Position numbers and translations under genes: made by a program. From Hemerocallis citrina (lineage: Eukaryota > Streptophyta > Magnoliopsida > Asparagales > Asphodelaceae), in the NCBI GenBank assembly GCA_017893485.1, contig CM030362.1:32468089-32532088 (forward strand): 64,000 nt of DNA. Direction: 5' to 3'. Under the pieces are notes generated by a model. That model worked only from the letters and a program-made list of their open reading frames with translations, ran no database searches and was not told the DNA's origin. This document shows positions 1 to 11,080 of the stretch, piece after piece (position 1 is the stretch's first letter; every line of letters starts with the position of its first letter).

Positions 1-568
1 ATCAGTTATGGAAGATAGACTAGAAATGTATCTTTTACTGATTTGACTAGAGATTATTATGGTAAAGTGATAGAATTAGCAACCACCTCTAATTTGGGAG
101 GATTTGACTAACAAATCGCAAATATTATAATGAGAGTTGAGATTGTCATTTGTAGTCATTTACTCAAATGTTGTTAGTTATCATAATGCCCTCAACGTTT
201 AAATTTATTTACGACATAATTATTTACAAAAGTGTCACTCATATAAATTAAAGTTGCTATCATTAGAGGTAATTTTTAAAGAGTATATGATAAGTAAAGG
301 GAGGTCTCAAGTTCGAGTCCAGATGATGTGTTAGTATTTACTTTTAAATAAAACAAAAACTTTATTAGAACGTGCATTACACGTGCAGATTACTAGTGTG
401 ATTGATTAGAAGTTCCATTCTTCTTGGGCAGCAAGCAAGCTTTAAAAGTAGATTTGCCTGGGTCAATGGGTCTGGAGACGAACCATATTCTTCAATCAGC
501 CCGATCTTGTTGTAAAATTATTGTACTGCCCCAGATAACTTTGAGATGCATGTTGGGATTATCCGGCT
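1..568. other. Intergenic flank of paralogous block A
   Basis: AT-rich sequence without a convincing gene. It lies downstream of the decayed defensin-like copy A, which is read on the minus strand. The only recognisable parts are a Helitron-like 3' end near 370-396 and a short tRNA B-box-like stretch near 310-320 that is too isolated to call a SINE. Confidence 0.6.
361..396 (+). mobile_element. Helitron 3' terminus, relic
   Basis: A small hairpin (ACGTG 370-374 pairing with CACGT 380-384) is followed nine bases later by CTAG at 393-396 and then T at 397. Hairpin plus CTRR and a following T is the known 3' end of plant Helitrons. The 5' end was not found, so the extent is unknown. The same terminal plan is seen at 17944 and 20090 with a different hairpin. 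Confidence 0.45.
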
Positions 569-916
569 TCAATTTTTACCCGTAGCAATCAACATGCACC
601 GGAAGGGAGGCAATTTAGTGAGGCAATGCCCCCCATTATTATGTCCTTTGCTTTTGTAGAGATTAGGACAAAGAAAATCTTCACAAGTGTAGACCCAATA
701 AATCAAACTACAGGGTTTATCTTTCACAACAACTTATGCAATTCTTGAATATTGTTAGAAGGGAATATCACAAGAAATCATTATATTCAAGTGACACAAA
801 CAAAGATTTGAGACGAAAAGTGGCTAATAATCTTGCATGTGAAGTCAAGTTTTGACGGTCAATATAATCAGGATGCAGTAAAATATAAAAGCCTTTCGGA
901 GACCTGTAGAATTCAT
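569..916 (-). pseudogene. Defensin-like (DEFL) peptide gene, decayed copy A
   Basis: This is a diverged paralogue of the two intact cysteine-rich genes at 43470-43823 and 51870-52223. The ATG is at 916-914 and the hydrophobic signal sequence is recognisable, but its frame shifts before the cleavage region. The splice donor GT is lost and the acceptor AG reads AT. In the mature part the CX8CX4C start and the GGHC segment remain. The fourth cysteine of the CxxxC pair is replaced by tyrosine, and the terminal CCC is reduced to one cysteine. The reading frame then runs to TGA at 571-569. The Tat element begins 130 bp upstream of the start codon. I read it as non-functional, although an altered peptide cannot be fully excluded. 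Confidence 0.7.
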
Positions 917-1046
917 CTTGCTCGCTTGGTGCTTTTGGGCTAATTCATAGATGGCTTTATATAGAACAATTGTAGGTGCCCCGATAAGTTACCATATCTT
1001 CGAAAGTAATTTGAGCATATCTTTAGCATTAATCAAAGACGAAATT

Positions 1047-1826
1047 TGATGCGGTTTATTTTTGGGGGGAGTGTGGATGCACCAAGTGTGAGTTCTTACT
1101 CGATTTGTATTGGTGGAAGGATGCGGTGCTAGACGGTATGACAAAGATTCGGCTCGGCACTGGAGGATCGGCTCGGATCCGGATGCTCCGCCTCGTGTCC
1201 CTGCAGACGGTATAGGAACACCGGGGTTGATCCCGGTGGCAGACCCTCCGACGATCTAGTTAGTTGTTGTGAGAGTAACAGTCACTAGTGATTTTAGTGG
1301 GAGAAAGATTGATTACCTTTAAAGGTGGGAGAGGGCCTTGTATTTATAGACAAACCCAACTGGGTTTGGACCCGTTTGGGGACCGGGTCTGGACCTGAAA
1401 GCCTGTGGGCCTGACGTGGCAGGAGGCCCAGGGGGTTTAGGGCAGACGTGGCAGCACCGCGAGTGGTTTAGAGCTGTCGTGGTGAAACCCTAGGCGGTTT
1501 TGGGCTGACGTGGCGGATCGTGTGGTTCCTGTGCTTCTGGGAGAATCGGATGGCCCAGGTGGTGCCAGGTCATCCTTATCTCGTACTAGGTTGATGGGAG
1601 GCCTGTGGGACCGTCGAGGCTCGGAGGCCAAAGGCCGGTACGGGTTGCCGGGATGAGGCGGCAGGGTTCATGGGGGTTTGGTTATCGGCTCGGTCCTGAC
1701 ACCATGGCGGTCCAGGGCCGGGACTATGTGCTTTCGAGAGGAAGCAACCCTGGGCCTTGGCTTGATCCCGGATCATCGAGGGCCTACCGCCGGCAGGGGG
1801 TGCCGGGTCATTTTTATCCCACCTCA
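1047..1826 (-). repeat. 3' LTR of the Tat element
   Basis: 780 bp, TG...CA ends. It matches 12847-13617 along its length with scattered substitutions and small indels. A minus-strand TATAAATA is at 1348-1341. The segment 1722-1800 resembles one unit of the 88-bp array that lies just inside the element. Confidence 0.95.
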
Positions 1827-1841
1827 CAAGCCCCCCACTCC
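1827..1841 (-). promoter_or_regulatory. Polypurine tract of the Tat element
   Basis: Read on the minus strand this is a purine-rich GAGTGGGGGG run ending directly at the 3' LTR. That is the expected position for priming plus-strand DNA synthesis. Confidence 0.75.
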
Positions 1842-2050
1842 TGTAGGGATGCGTGAGCTAGTCGTGGAGGAGTAGTTTTGGTCGTGGAGAAAAAGCGGGA
1901 GAGGTTTCGGGAGGTCTTCGGGACCAGTGTCGATGCTGGGCGAGGCCAGGAGGCCGAAGTCAGATCCTGTTTATCGGGGGGAGGTATTATGTCGAGTGTG
2001 GGGGCAATCTTGGCTTCGGAACATCGTAGTGACGGGCCGACGTCGGTCCG

Positions 2051-2842
2051 CCGTGCTTTCGCGAGAAAGCTACCCTGGTGCTCGACCTGACCTCGGTCCT
2101 ACGATTGTTTATAGGTCAGCAAGGGCGATGGCGAGGCGTCGTGCCTTCGTGAGAAAGCTGCCCTGGTGCTTGGCCTAACCTCGGACTGTTGAGGGTTTAT
2201 GGGCCGGCAAGGGCGATGGCGAGCCTTTGTGCTTTCGTGAGAAAGCTGCCCTGGTGCTTGGCCTAACCTCAGACTGGCGAGGGTTTATGGGCCGGCAAGG
2301 GCGATGGCGAGCCGTCGTGCTTTCGGGAGAAAGCTACCCTGGTGCTTGGCCTGACCTCGGACTGGCAAGGGTTTATGGGCCGGCAAGGGCGATGGCGAGC
2401 CGTTGTGCTTTCGGGAGAAAGCTGCCCTGGTGCTTGGCCTAACCTCGGACTGGCGAGGGTTTATGGGCCGGCAAGGATGATGGCGAGCCTTTGTGCTTTC
2501 GTGAGAAAGCTGCCCTGGTGTTTGGCCTGACCTCGGATTGGCGAGGGTTTATGGGCAGGCAAGGGCGATGGCGAGCCGTCGTGCTTTCGAGAGAAAGTTG
2601 CCCTGGTGCTTGGCCTGACCTCGGATTGGCGAGGGTTTATGGGCCGGCAAGGGCGATGGCGAGCCTTTGTGCTTTCGTGAGAAAGTTGCCCTGGTGTTTG
2701 GCCTGACCTCGGATTGGCAAGGGTTTATGGGCCGGCAAGGGCGATGGCGAGCTGTTATGCTTTCGTGAGAAAGCCGCCCTGGCGCTCGGCCTGACCTCGG
2801 ACTGACGAGGGTTTATGAGCCGACAAGGGCGAGGGCGAGCAT
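2051..2842. repeat. 88-bp tandem array (nine units) in the Tat 3' region
   Basis: The motif GAGAAAG recurs at 2063, 2151, 2239, 2327, 2415, 2503, 2591, 2679 and 2767, exactly 88 bp apart. The inner units are nearly identical and the outer units more diverged. Short open frames in the units are a by-product, since each is closed by a stop within about a unit. The same unit, more diverged, is recognisable inside the LTR at 1722-1800. Arrays in the hypervariable 3' region of Tat elements are known and can seed genomic satellites. Confidence 0.95.
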
Positions 2843-3006
2843 TAATGGCATTCCGGGATTCGCGTGGCGTCACAACTTCCCAGGTGTCTTAATGATGTCC
2901 CCTAATCAATGCGTGACACTTTAGTTCTCCAGGCGGAAGGCAGCGTGACGGTTGGGCTTCCGTTGCTTGGCCTCCTAGGGGTCATAATGGTAGGTTTGGG
3001 GGAGGC

Positions 3007-3014
3007 TATAAATA
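3007..3014 (+). promoter_or_regulatory. TATA-like box upstream of the antisense gene (distal)
   Basis: CTATAAATACCCC occurs here and again at 3752-3764, in both cases followed by a C-rich stretch ending in CTGTCT. The repeated context suggests a duplicated plus-strand promoter inside the Tat 3' region. Use of this copy is inferred only. Confidence 0.4.
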
Positions 3015-3116
3015 CCCCACTCCCCCACTGTCTTTTCAATCACATCAGTGGTGATCCATCGGCCATCAGGGGCGTCTGCCTTGGGCGGACGCCTGACACT
3101 TGAAAATTTTCAACTC

Positions 3117-3345
3117 TCGGGAGCTCCGGATTGGTGGTTACCCTGCCGTCTCGGTCTTCTCTTGGGTATACGGCCCTGGGAGTTGTCTGTCCAAAAGAGA
3201 TCGAGACAGGATGGGTATGACCGAAGTCCGGACCCGGGGGATAAGGAGCCTCGGATGGATGGCTCTTCAGCAATCTCTGTCTTCTTTCGGGTATACGGCT
3301 TTTGATGGCTGTCTGCCCAAAGAAGATAGGGATGGGAGGAAGGCC
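3117..3345. repeat. Imperfect 125-bp direct duplication
   Basis: The block containing GGGTATACGG followed by TGTCTG(T/C)CCAAA occurs twice, with the GTCTTCT start points at 3154 and 3279. It lies between the 88-bp array and the antisense gene and has no coding role that I can see. Confidence 0.7.
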
Positions 3346-3752
3346 GATTCGATTTCGATGCCCAGGAGGCTTGTTAGCCGTTGCTGGTAGGGTCCCAGAC
3401 CGAGGGCCCGGGGAAGGTGGTCTTCCTCCCACCCTCGAACAGTTCGGGGTTTCGGCTTCCGAGGCCGTAAGCCCCGAGTTGCTCGCGGGTGAGAGGGGGA
3501 CCGACCGAGTCCCGGAGCCCGGGGCGCTCGTCCGAGGCGAGCGCCTTAAATCTTTAAACAAAAACTTTTTAAGTAGTTGTGTCCGGGGGCCGAGGCCGGA
3601 GCCGGTTGGGTAGGAACCGAAGGGTTGCCAACCGCCCAACTTGGTGACGTCACTGGCGCGGGTTTCAAGGAGAAGTGGCGCGATTTTCTAGGGGTCGTTT
3701 CACGCGGATCTAGGAACAGTTAGCGCAAAAATTGAGGAGTCCCCTCCAGCTC

Positions 3753-3760
3753 TATAAATA
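3753..3760 (+). promoter_or_regulatory. TATA box of the antisense gene (proximal)
   Basis: TATAAATA lies about 150 bp upstream of the ATG at 3912 and is followed by a pyrimidine-rich leader typical of plant 5' UTRs. It points away from the element's own gag-pol direction and would drive the antisense transcript. Confidence 0.65.
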
Positions 3761-3911
3761 CCCCCTCCATCCCATTCTGTCTCACCCATCTCTCTCGCTT
3801 TTTTTTCTCAGAAGAAGAAAAGAAACTCTTCGGCGCTCTTCTTTTTCAACCAGCCGTATTCGCTTATCTTTCCGAGGCTGCTCAGGTTAGTCGTAGCTTT
3901 ATTTCTTTAGC

Positions 3912-6163
3912 ATGTCTAGGGCTCAGTCCGGCTCCTCGGCTTCGACCTCGAGGGGGGAAGGTAACCTTGACGCAGGGCTCTCCGACTCGACGTCGTGGGA
4001 GGAGGACACTAGGGTGTACGATGTGAAGCCCCTCCGCGCCAGGAAGCCGTTCGTGGTGCATAGCAGTGACTCCGAGGAGGAAGGGAGCGACAGTTCGGAT
4101 GAAGTGTAGATATGGGATTTGGTGTCGGAGGAGGAGGGTAGTGACAGTGGGGGAGATGGAGAGGCTGAAGAGTCTGAGGCTCGGAGGAAGGGCACTAGGG
4201 GAAAATCCACTGTTCGGAGACAGAGCCGGGGTGCAGGCTCCTCTTCCACGGCGACCGTCCTCGAGCCCCTGGCCACCCCCTCGTCGGAGAGGGCCAAGAA
4301 GAAGAGGAAGCCGAGAAGGAAGTTGACGAGGCCCAGCAGTCCGAGCAAGGCGACTCCCGCTCGCAATATAGTGACAGGGTCGCCGGTACGGCCGAAGTCG
4401 ATTAGGCAGTATCCAGGTGACCTCTCCGACAAAGTCCTGTATGGGGTGCAGCCTTCATCGCCGAGTCGGAAGAAGATAAGGATGGATGCATTGCCGTCGA
4501 TTCTGGAGGCAGGCGATCTAAGGGTTATTCAGTCGTCCTTCCACATCGGGTCCGGCTATGAGCTGATGGTGCCGAGCCCAAGCTTTCGTCCCACCGACCC
4601 ACTACCGGAGTGGTATTGCATCTTCCCAGCAGATGCGTTCGGTTCTGGGCTGAGGCTGCCGATCCATCCGTTCATCCGGGAGGTACTTAATTGGGCGTCT
4701 CTTGCCCCGATGCAGTACAGGCCGAACTTGTGGAAGCAGATGGTGTGCTTCGTGCTGCTTTGTGAGGCGAGGAAGGTGCCGCTTCGGCTGGATGTGTTTC
4801 GTGCGATGCTGGGGATCAGCTCGTCGGGGGAGTCTGAGGAGATTTTCTACCTTTCTCCCCGAGGTAGGGGGAAAATAGTCCACGGCCATCCGGACTCCAT
4901 TAAGGAGTGGAAGAGGAAGTACTTCGTGATTCGGAGCACGGAACCTTGGGACATCCCCACCCACTGGAATTTTTATAAGCCGAACTTCAAGGCGCCGAGG
5001 CAGAAGGATCTGTCCGCCGAGGAGTGGGGACACGTCGAGCGCCTCCGTCGGGGGAACAGCATCAGCTGGCCGAAGGTGACGGAGGGTCACCTGGCCAGTG
5101 TCGGACTGAGCCCGGCCGTGTCTTATATGTAGTCGTTTCATTTTTCTTGTTTTGGTGTTCTTTTGCGCTCATTGTCCTTAATGGGTCTTCTTGCAGGTAT
5201 GGACCCAGAATCGATCAAGGCTAGGAGGCTTGCCCTGAAGAAGCAGAAGGTCGAGGATGGGGGAAAAGTGAAGTGGACGAGGGAGTCTTCCCAGGTCGTC
5301 TCCGAGGTCCTCGCCGAACCGAGGACGAAGAAGGTGCGCCCGAACGTGGGCAAGGAGGTGGTTGCCCTGTTGAGCCCTGGTCCAGCCAAGGTGGCTGATC
5401 GCGGTAAGGGAAATGTCCCTCCGCTCCGAGCCGGTGCAGGGGAGATTGTGGGTGAGGAGGTGCAGCAGCCATGGGCGCCGAATTGGTCGATTCGGGGAGG
5501 GGACAGCTTAACCCATGGGCCCAATTCCATCGAGGTGGTGGAGAAGCTGGCGACTCCCCGAGATCATCAGAGTATGAACAATGACACCCTGGAGGAGGCG
5601 TACATGCTCCTGTCGCAGGCGAACGTGCTGGTATGTCTGCCGACCCCTTTTCCTTGTATTTTTTCGTGGAGCGAGTCCTTTTTCCGAACAGTTTCTGGTT
5701 GTCGTAGGCTTGTCTGGAGGGGGCCCAAGTGAAGAGGCTTTACGAGAAGGCCGTGGAGCAGGAGCGGGGACGGGCGGACAAGTACGAGCAAGAGATGAAG
5801 GAGATGAAGGTCAAGCTTGAGGGCTCGCACAAGAGGGAGCAGCAGTTGAAGGTCGAGCTCGAGGCCAAGGATACCAAATGGGCTAAGAAGGTGGGCACCC
5901 TGAAGAAGAAGTTTGCCAAGGAGAAGGAGGCGATGACGACGGAGGCCCAGGACCTCATAATTGCGGCCCAGAACGAGGTCTACGGGAAGGCTCTCAGTCA
6001 CGTGAGGCACTTCTACCCGAACCTCGACCTGGCCGACTTTGATTACGACATGGTCGTCGAGCTGCCGCCGAAGATTCCCGAAGGGGATGAGCGTGAAGGA
6101 CAGGTCGACGGATCGGCTGCCGACCCGCTCGTGGACCCGGCCGACGTTGAGGTGGGGAACTAG
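3912..6163 (+). pseudogene. Tat antisense gene, putative gypsy-type transposon family, three exons
   Basis: A split plus-strand gene lying antisense to the retrotransposon. Exon 1 runs from ATG 3912 to about 5130. It encodes an acidic serine-rich start, a basic stretch, and a globular region with the WYCIFPADAFGSGLRLP motif and the following helix-rich segment typical of the Pfam group called putative gypsy type transposon. Exon 2 starts at 5197 after TTGCAG and ends before the GTATGT donor at 5631. Exon 3 runs from 5708 (after TCGTAG) to TAG at 6163 and is a strongly charged coiled coil. The exon 2 to exon 3 join keeps frame; the exact donor of intron 1 is uncertain. One in-frame TAG at 4107-4109 interrupts exon 1, so this copy is probably dead. 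The protein's function is unknown. It is not a structural part of gag-pol and may act in trans or in regulation. Confidence 0.75.
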
Positions 6164-6375
6164 GTTGTTTGTCTCCTTGTTTTTGTCTTCCCCCTCTTCT
6201 TTGTTATATTTGCCAACTGCGGACTGGCCACCGCATTTTTGTATGGAGAATTCTATTTATAAAAAGGATTTTTTGCTCGGCCGAGTATTTTGACCCCGGA
6301 TCTTTCTGGACCATTTTGTCGAAGTGTTTTGAGTGGTGGTTGGTGTCCTTTTAGGTACCGACTCTTCTTCCCGAG

Positions 6376-6906
6376 GTGGATCCTCGTCGCTCCGAAGTCG
6401 CGTGGCTTCGGAGTAAAATTAAGATCCTGGAGTCCACGTTGGTCCATTACCCCGAGGGGGCACGCGATCAGGATGCTGTCTTTAACTATTATCGGGATAA
6501 GTCCGAGGCCCTGAGCACGGAGGCGACCAGGCTGAAGAGGGCAATGGTGGATCGAGACCTCGGAAGCACCGGTCTTGGGTACACCATGTCAAGTGTGTCG
6601 GTGCAGCGGCCCTCGTCTGAGAGTCTCCTTCGTGACGTCATAGTGGAGAAGGAGATGGAGATACACCGTTATAAGACGATGCTGGGCATGTCAGGGATGA
6701 GGACGGGATCTTCCTCGGGAGGGCGTCGAATGGAGGGGGTCCCTGCGGCGTTGCTGCTACTGGAGCATACCCGGCTGGTTGACGCCCAGAGCTCCGTGGT
6801 CGGCACGTCGACCTTGGCTGAACCCAAGGGCCATTGTGACGAGGAGAGGGCTCCTAGCCGCTCGGTCGGAGTGGGATTACCCTTTGTCGAACCTAAGGGG
6901 CCCTAA
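6376..6906 (+). CDS. Unrecognised open frame downstream of the antisense gene
   Basis: An open stretch of about 176 codons with no ATG at its left edge (the first codon is GTG). The product is charged and partly helical, with heptad-like spacing in its first half and a serine/glycine-rich second half. It follows exon 3 of the antisense gene by 212 bp. A CTTTTAG acceptor-like site lies at 6354, so it could be a further 3' exon of the same antisense transcript. The alternative is that it is chance open sequence in GC-rich DNA. I do not recognise the family. Confidence 0.35.
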   Translation: MDPRRSEVAWLRSKIKILESTLVHYPEGARDQDAVFNYYRDKSEALSTEATRLKRAMVDRDLGSTGLGYTMSSVSVQRPSSESLLRDVIVEKEMEIHRYKTMLGMSGMRTGSSSGGRRMEGVPAALLLLEHTRLVDAQSSVVGTSTLAEPKGHCDEERAPSRSVGVGLPFVEPKGP

Positions 6907-7286
6907 GAGGTCCCTTAGTCAGTAATTTCTTTCTTTTTAGCCGAGTGGAGCGGTCATGTAACGGTCTTTGTTCTTTTTAAAGTAAGAAGGGAGTATGAAT
7001 AAGGGGTTTCTTTCCTCTCTTTGCTATGGCCAATTGTTTTTTGAACGAATGCGAGGGAGTTGAGGGTCGGATCTACCGAGACCTTGGGGGCCGGCACCGG
7101 AGTGGCGACTCGGGTGCCGCAGCTTGAGAAAGCAACCCCTTCGCTCGGCATAGGGTCGGACCTACTGAGATGCTTGGAGTTACAACAAAAAGGGATCCTT
7201 TTCATACATATAAAGAGAGAGGCTCTAATGGCCATTTACATAAGAAAGTTTACAAAACCGTTATTTACATTAGCCAAGCAGGAACC
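6907..7286. other. Non-coding gap between antisense region and pol 3' end
   Basis: Short region of the Tat element without a supported gene. It separates the end of the convergent antisense frames from the stop codon of pol at 7287. Confidence 0.5.
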
Positions 7287-10200
7287 CTACTTCTGCTCTT
7301 CTAGGAATTTCATTAGGTGTTCGGCATTCCAGGGTCGCTTGATTGTCCGACCCTCCATATCTACGAGTTCGTACGTGCCGGGGCGTACGACCTCGGCTAC
7401 CTTGTACGGACCGTCCCAGTAGGGGGCCAGCTTCCTCCTCCTTGTTGGGTCGGAGATGGACAACTTGTGTAGCACGAGGTCCCCAGCCTTGATGTTCGTG
7501 GGGTGGACCTTCTTGTTACTCTCGATTCGCTGTTGATAGATGCTCCTTCGGACGGAAGACTTCTCCCTGACCTCGGCAACGAGGTCCAGGTTGGCCCTTA
7601 GTCCAGCTGAGTTATCTGCTTTGTCGAAGGCCATGATTCTCGGAGAGGGCAAGCCGACCTCGACTGGGATCACCGCCTCCGTCCCGTAAGTTAAACTGAA
7701 CGGTGTCTCCCCCGTAGGGATCCTTTTGGTGGTTCGGTATGCCCATAGCACACTGGGCAGCTCTTCCACCCACTGTCCCTTGGGGGAACTGTCGAGGCAC
7801 TTCTTAAGGCCGTCGAGGATCTGTCTGTTCGCGTTCTCCGCTTGGCCGTTGGACTGAGGGTGGCATATAGCGGAGAAACGTTGCTGGACGCCGATGTTTT
7901 CGCAGAACTTCGGAAGTTTTGGCCTGCGAATTAGGTTTCGTTGTCCGTGATAAGGACCTGAGGGATTCCGAACCGGCAAATGATGTTTTTCCAGAAGAAC
8001 TGCTGGGTTTGGCGCTCGGTGATGCTGGACAGTGGCTCGGCCTCGAGCTATTTCATGAAATAGTCGATGACGACTATCAAAAACTTCCTCTGTCCGGTGG
8101 CTATGGAAAAGGGACCCACTAGGTCCATGCCCCACATGGCGAATGGCGTCGGACTGGCCAGGGATCGGAGGTTGGCTTGAGGCAGCCTCTTGATTGGGGA
8201 AAATATCTGGCACGGGTCACACCTCTTGACTAGGTCTTGGGAGTCTTGCAGCATTGTTGGCCAATAGTACCCCTGATTCAGGGCCTTTCGAGCAAGTGAA
8301 CTGCTTCCCATATGGCATCCGCCGATCCCCTCATGAAGCTCTTTCAGTGCGTAGCTAGCTTCGTCACTGGCGAGGCAGCGGAGGTACGGTTTCCCATCTG
8401 TCAGTGTGTACGAGCGCTTGAAGAGGATGTCGTCGATCATGACGAACCTTTCTGCTCGGATCCTGACCCTTCTTGCCTCAGCCCGGTCTTCAGGAAGCTC
8501 AGCGTTGATTAAGAATTTTCGAATGGGGGTGGTCCAGTCATTCGGGCTGGCATCGTTATGTACACACATCGCCTCTTGTTCTTGGTCATTGATGCTTGGC
8601 TTTAAGAGGACTTCGATGAGTACTGTTTGGTCGAGGCCCTCGAAGGAGGAAGAAGCGAGTTTTGATAATGCGTCCGCCTGGGCGTTCTGCTCCCTTGGGA
8701 CCCTAACGACCGTGGAGCAGCAGAAGGATGCTAGGAGTTATCGGACCACGGCCAGGTACCTTATCATCCGGTCGTCGTGGGCCTCGTATTCTCCGGTGAT
8801 CTGATTGACCACGAGCTGAGAATCGCTGAAGGCCCGGATTTGTGTCGCACTTGCTCGGTGTGCCAGGGTCAGGCCAGCGATCATGGCCTCGTATTCTGCC
8901 TCGTTGTTGGTGGCCAAAAAGTTGAGGTGGAGAGAGTATTGAAGGAGGAATTGGTCGGGGCCTCGGAGGATGATCCCAGTGCCACTCCCGGAATCACAAG
9001 AGGATCCGTCGACATAGACTTCCCAGGTCGGATCCAAACCTTTGACGCTGGGTTGCTCGGAAATGGTGCATTCGGCGATGAACTCGGCGAGGGCCTGTCC
9101 CTTGATCGCCGTCCTCGGCTGATAGTCGATGTCGTACTAACTCAGCTCAATCGACCACTTGACCAAGCGACCGGAGTTCTCTGGCTTGTGGAGGACGGTT
9201 TTCAACGGCTGGTCGGTCAGTACTTGGATGGAGTGAGTTTGGAAGTAAGGGCGGAGCTTCCGGGCAGCCATGATCAGAACATAGGCCATTTTCTCTATCT
9301 TTGCGTACCTCGTCTCAGCGGGGAGTAGGACCTTGCTCACATAGTATAACAGCCTCTGAACCCCGTCCTCTTCCCGGACGAGCACCGCACTAAGGGCGCT
9401 ATCCGAGGCGAATAGGTAGAGCCACAGCAGTTCGCCCGGCTCAGGTTTGCTGAGAAGAGGAGGGTTGGTGAGGTACTGCTTCAGCTGTTCGAAGGCCTTT
9501 TGTTGATGGACGCCCCACTCGAAGCCCCCTTTCCCACGTAGAGCTTTGAAGAAGGGGAGGGATTTCTTCCCCGACATGGAGAGGAAACGACCGATGGCCG
9601 CCAACCTTCCCGTGAGCCTCTGAACCTCCTTGACATTCCGGGGCGGGGCCATGTCTATTATGGCCTGGATCTTCTCTGGGTTCGCCTCGATGCCGCGCTG
9701 GCTGACGACGAACCCCAGAAATTTTTTGGAGGAGACACCGAATGCGCACTTGGCAGGGTTGAGCCTCATGTTGTGAGTTCGGAGGATTCCGAAGGCTTCC
9801 TCGAGGTCGGCGATGTGGTCTGGTCCTTCCCGGCTCTTGACAAGCATGTCGTCGACATAAACCTCCATGTTGCGACCGATCAAGTCTTTGAAGATCCGGT
9901 TTACGAGCCGTTGGTAGGTGGTTCCGGCGTTCTTCAGCCCGAAGGGCATAACGCGGTAGCAGAAGAGGCCCTGGTCGGTGACGAATAAGGTTTTTGCAAT
10001 GTTCGGCGGGAACATCCAGATCGGATTATACCCTGAAAAGGCGTCCATGAAGGACATCAGCTCATGTCCCGAAGTCGCGTCGATCAAGGCATCAATGCTG
10101 GGGAGGGGGAAAGGATCTTTCGGGCACGCCTTGTTCAGGTCCGTGAAGTCTATACAGATCCGCCAACCCCCGGTCGCCTTTTTAACCATGACGATGTTTG

Positions 10201-11080
10201 CCAGCCACTCGGGATAGCTGACCTCCTGAATGAACCGGGCGGACAAGAGTTTATCCACCACCATTTTTACTGCTTGCTGCCTCTCTGGGGCAAATTTGCA
10301 CCTCTTCTGGGCGACCGGCTTGGAGCCCGGGTTGACGCTCAGCCTATGCATGATTAGGTCCTTGGATATCTCGGTTATGTCGGAGGGCTTCCAGGCGAAG
10401 AGGTCGACGTTGCGGCAGATGCAGTTGATTATGTCCGACTTCAAATCTTCGGAGAGCGAGCGGCTCACTCGGAACCACTTCGACTCGTCTGCCACTCGGA
10501 ACGGGACCTCCTCCAGCTCGTCGGCTGGTTCAGGATCAAAACCGCCCCTCTCGGACCCGAGCTCGACGACATCGAGTGGGAAGACGTCTCCTCCGACAGC
10601 GGTCATGTAGCAGGACCGCGCCGCCTCTTGGTTACCTCGGATGACACCGACCCCTTGCTTGGTGGGGAATTTTAATTTTAAGTGGTAGGCTGACGGTACC
10701 GCTTGAAGGGAGCAGAGCCCGGGTCGGCCGAGTATGGCATTGTACGCCGCCTTGACGTTCACCACCATGAAGTCCATAGACTCGGTCCGTCTGATGGGAA
10801 CCGAGCCTGCGGTGACATCAAGAGTCACGATCCCTTCTATTACGACGGGAACGCCGGAGAACCCGTGGAAGGTGTATCTGGCCGGCTTGAGCTTGTCTCG
10901 GGGCAGTTTGAGATTCTCGAAGGCTTCAAGAAATAGGATGTTGACCTAGCTGCCATTGTCGATGAGGATCCGACAAACTTCAAAGTTTGCCATGTCAAGA
11001 TTGATGACGAGGGCATCGTAATAAGGAAGGCGGACGCCCTCGAGATCCTCTCCGGAGAAGGAGACAGGGAGCAGTTGTAC
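7287..11080 (-). pseudogene. pol: Tat element pol: protease, RT, RNase H, second RNase H, integrase
   Basis: Read on the minus strand from 11080. Protease carries DNGS just before a TAG at 10948-10946. The reverse transcriptase has the IDFTDLNKACPKDPFPLP block and the YVDDM catalytic motif. RNase H follows, ending near the TAG at 9139-9137. A second RNase H (9037-8738) begins WEVYVDGSS and has the NNEAEYEA motif; this extra domain marks the Tat group. Integrase starts with an H-x3-H plus CxxC zinc-binding region (about 8390-8230) and continues through the catalytic core. Further lesions are TAA at 8740-8738, TAG at 8050-8048 and a frameshift near 7930. After the shift the core ends and the C-terminal region reads to 7287. 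The protein cannot be made intact by this copy. Confidence 0.9.

Noticed and set aside
300..330. tRNA-like B box (GTTCGAGTCC)
   Set aside because: No A box at the right distance, no cloverleaf and no SINE tail, so neither a tRNA gene nor a SINE can be supported.
2227..2706. Several similar open frames of about 62-71 codons in a row
   Set aside because: They are the same stretch of the 88-bp repeat read in successive units. There is no start context, and the length is set by the repeat period.
2051..2842. Regular repeat array as CRISPR
   Set aside because: The units are head-to-tail 88-bp repeats without unique spacers, in plant DNA. The GTCGAC pairs also lack a repeat-spacer plan.
3040..3639. 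Minus-strand frame of 199 codons
   Set aside because: GC-rich shadow across the duplicated 125-bp block, proline- and arginine-rich and without a domain. The region is better explained as Tat 3' sequence.
4602..5141. Minus-strand frame opposite the antisense gene
   Set aside because: Mirror frame of exon 1 of the plus-strand gene, whose domain is recognisable.
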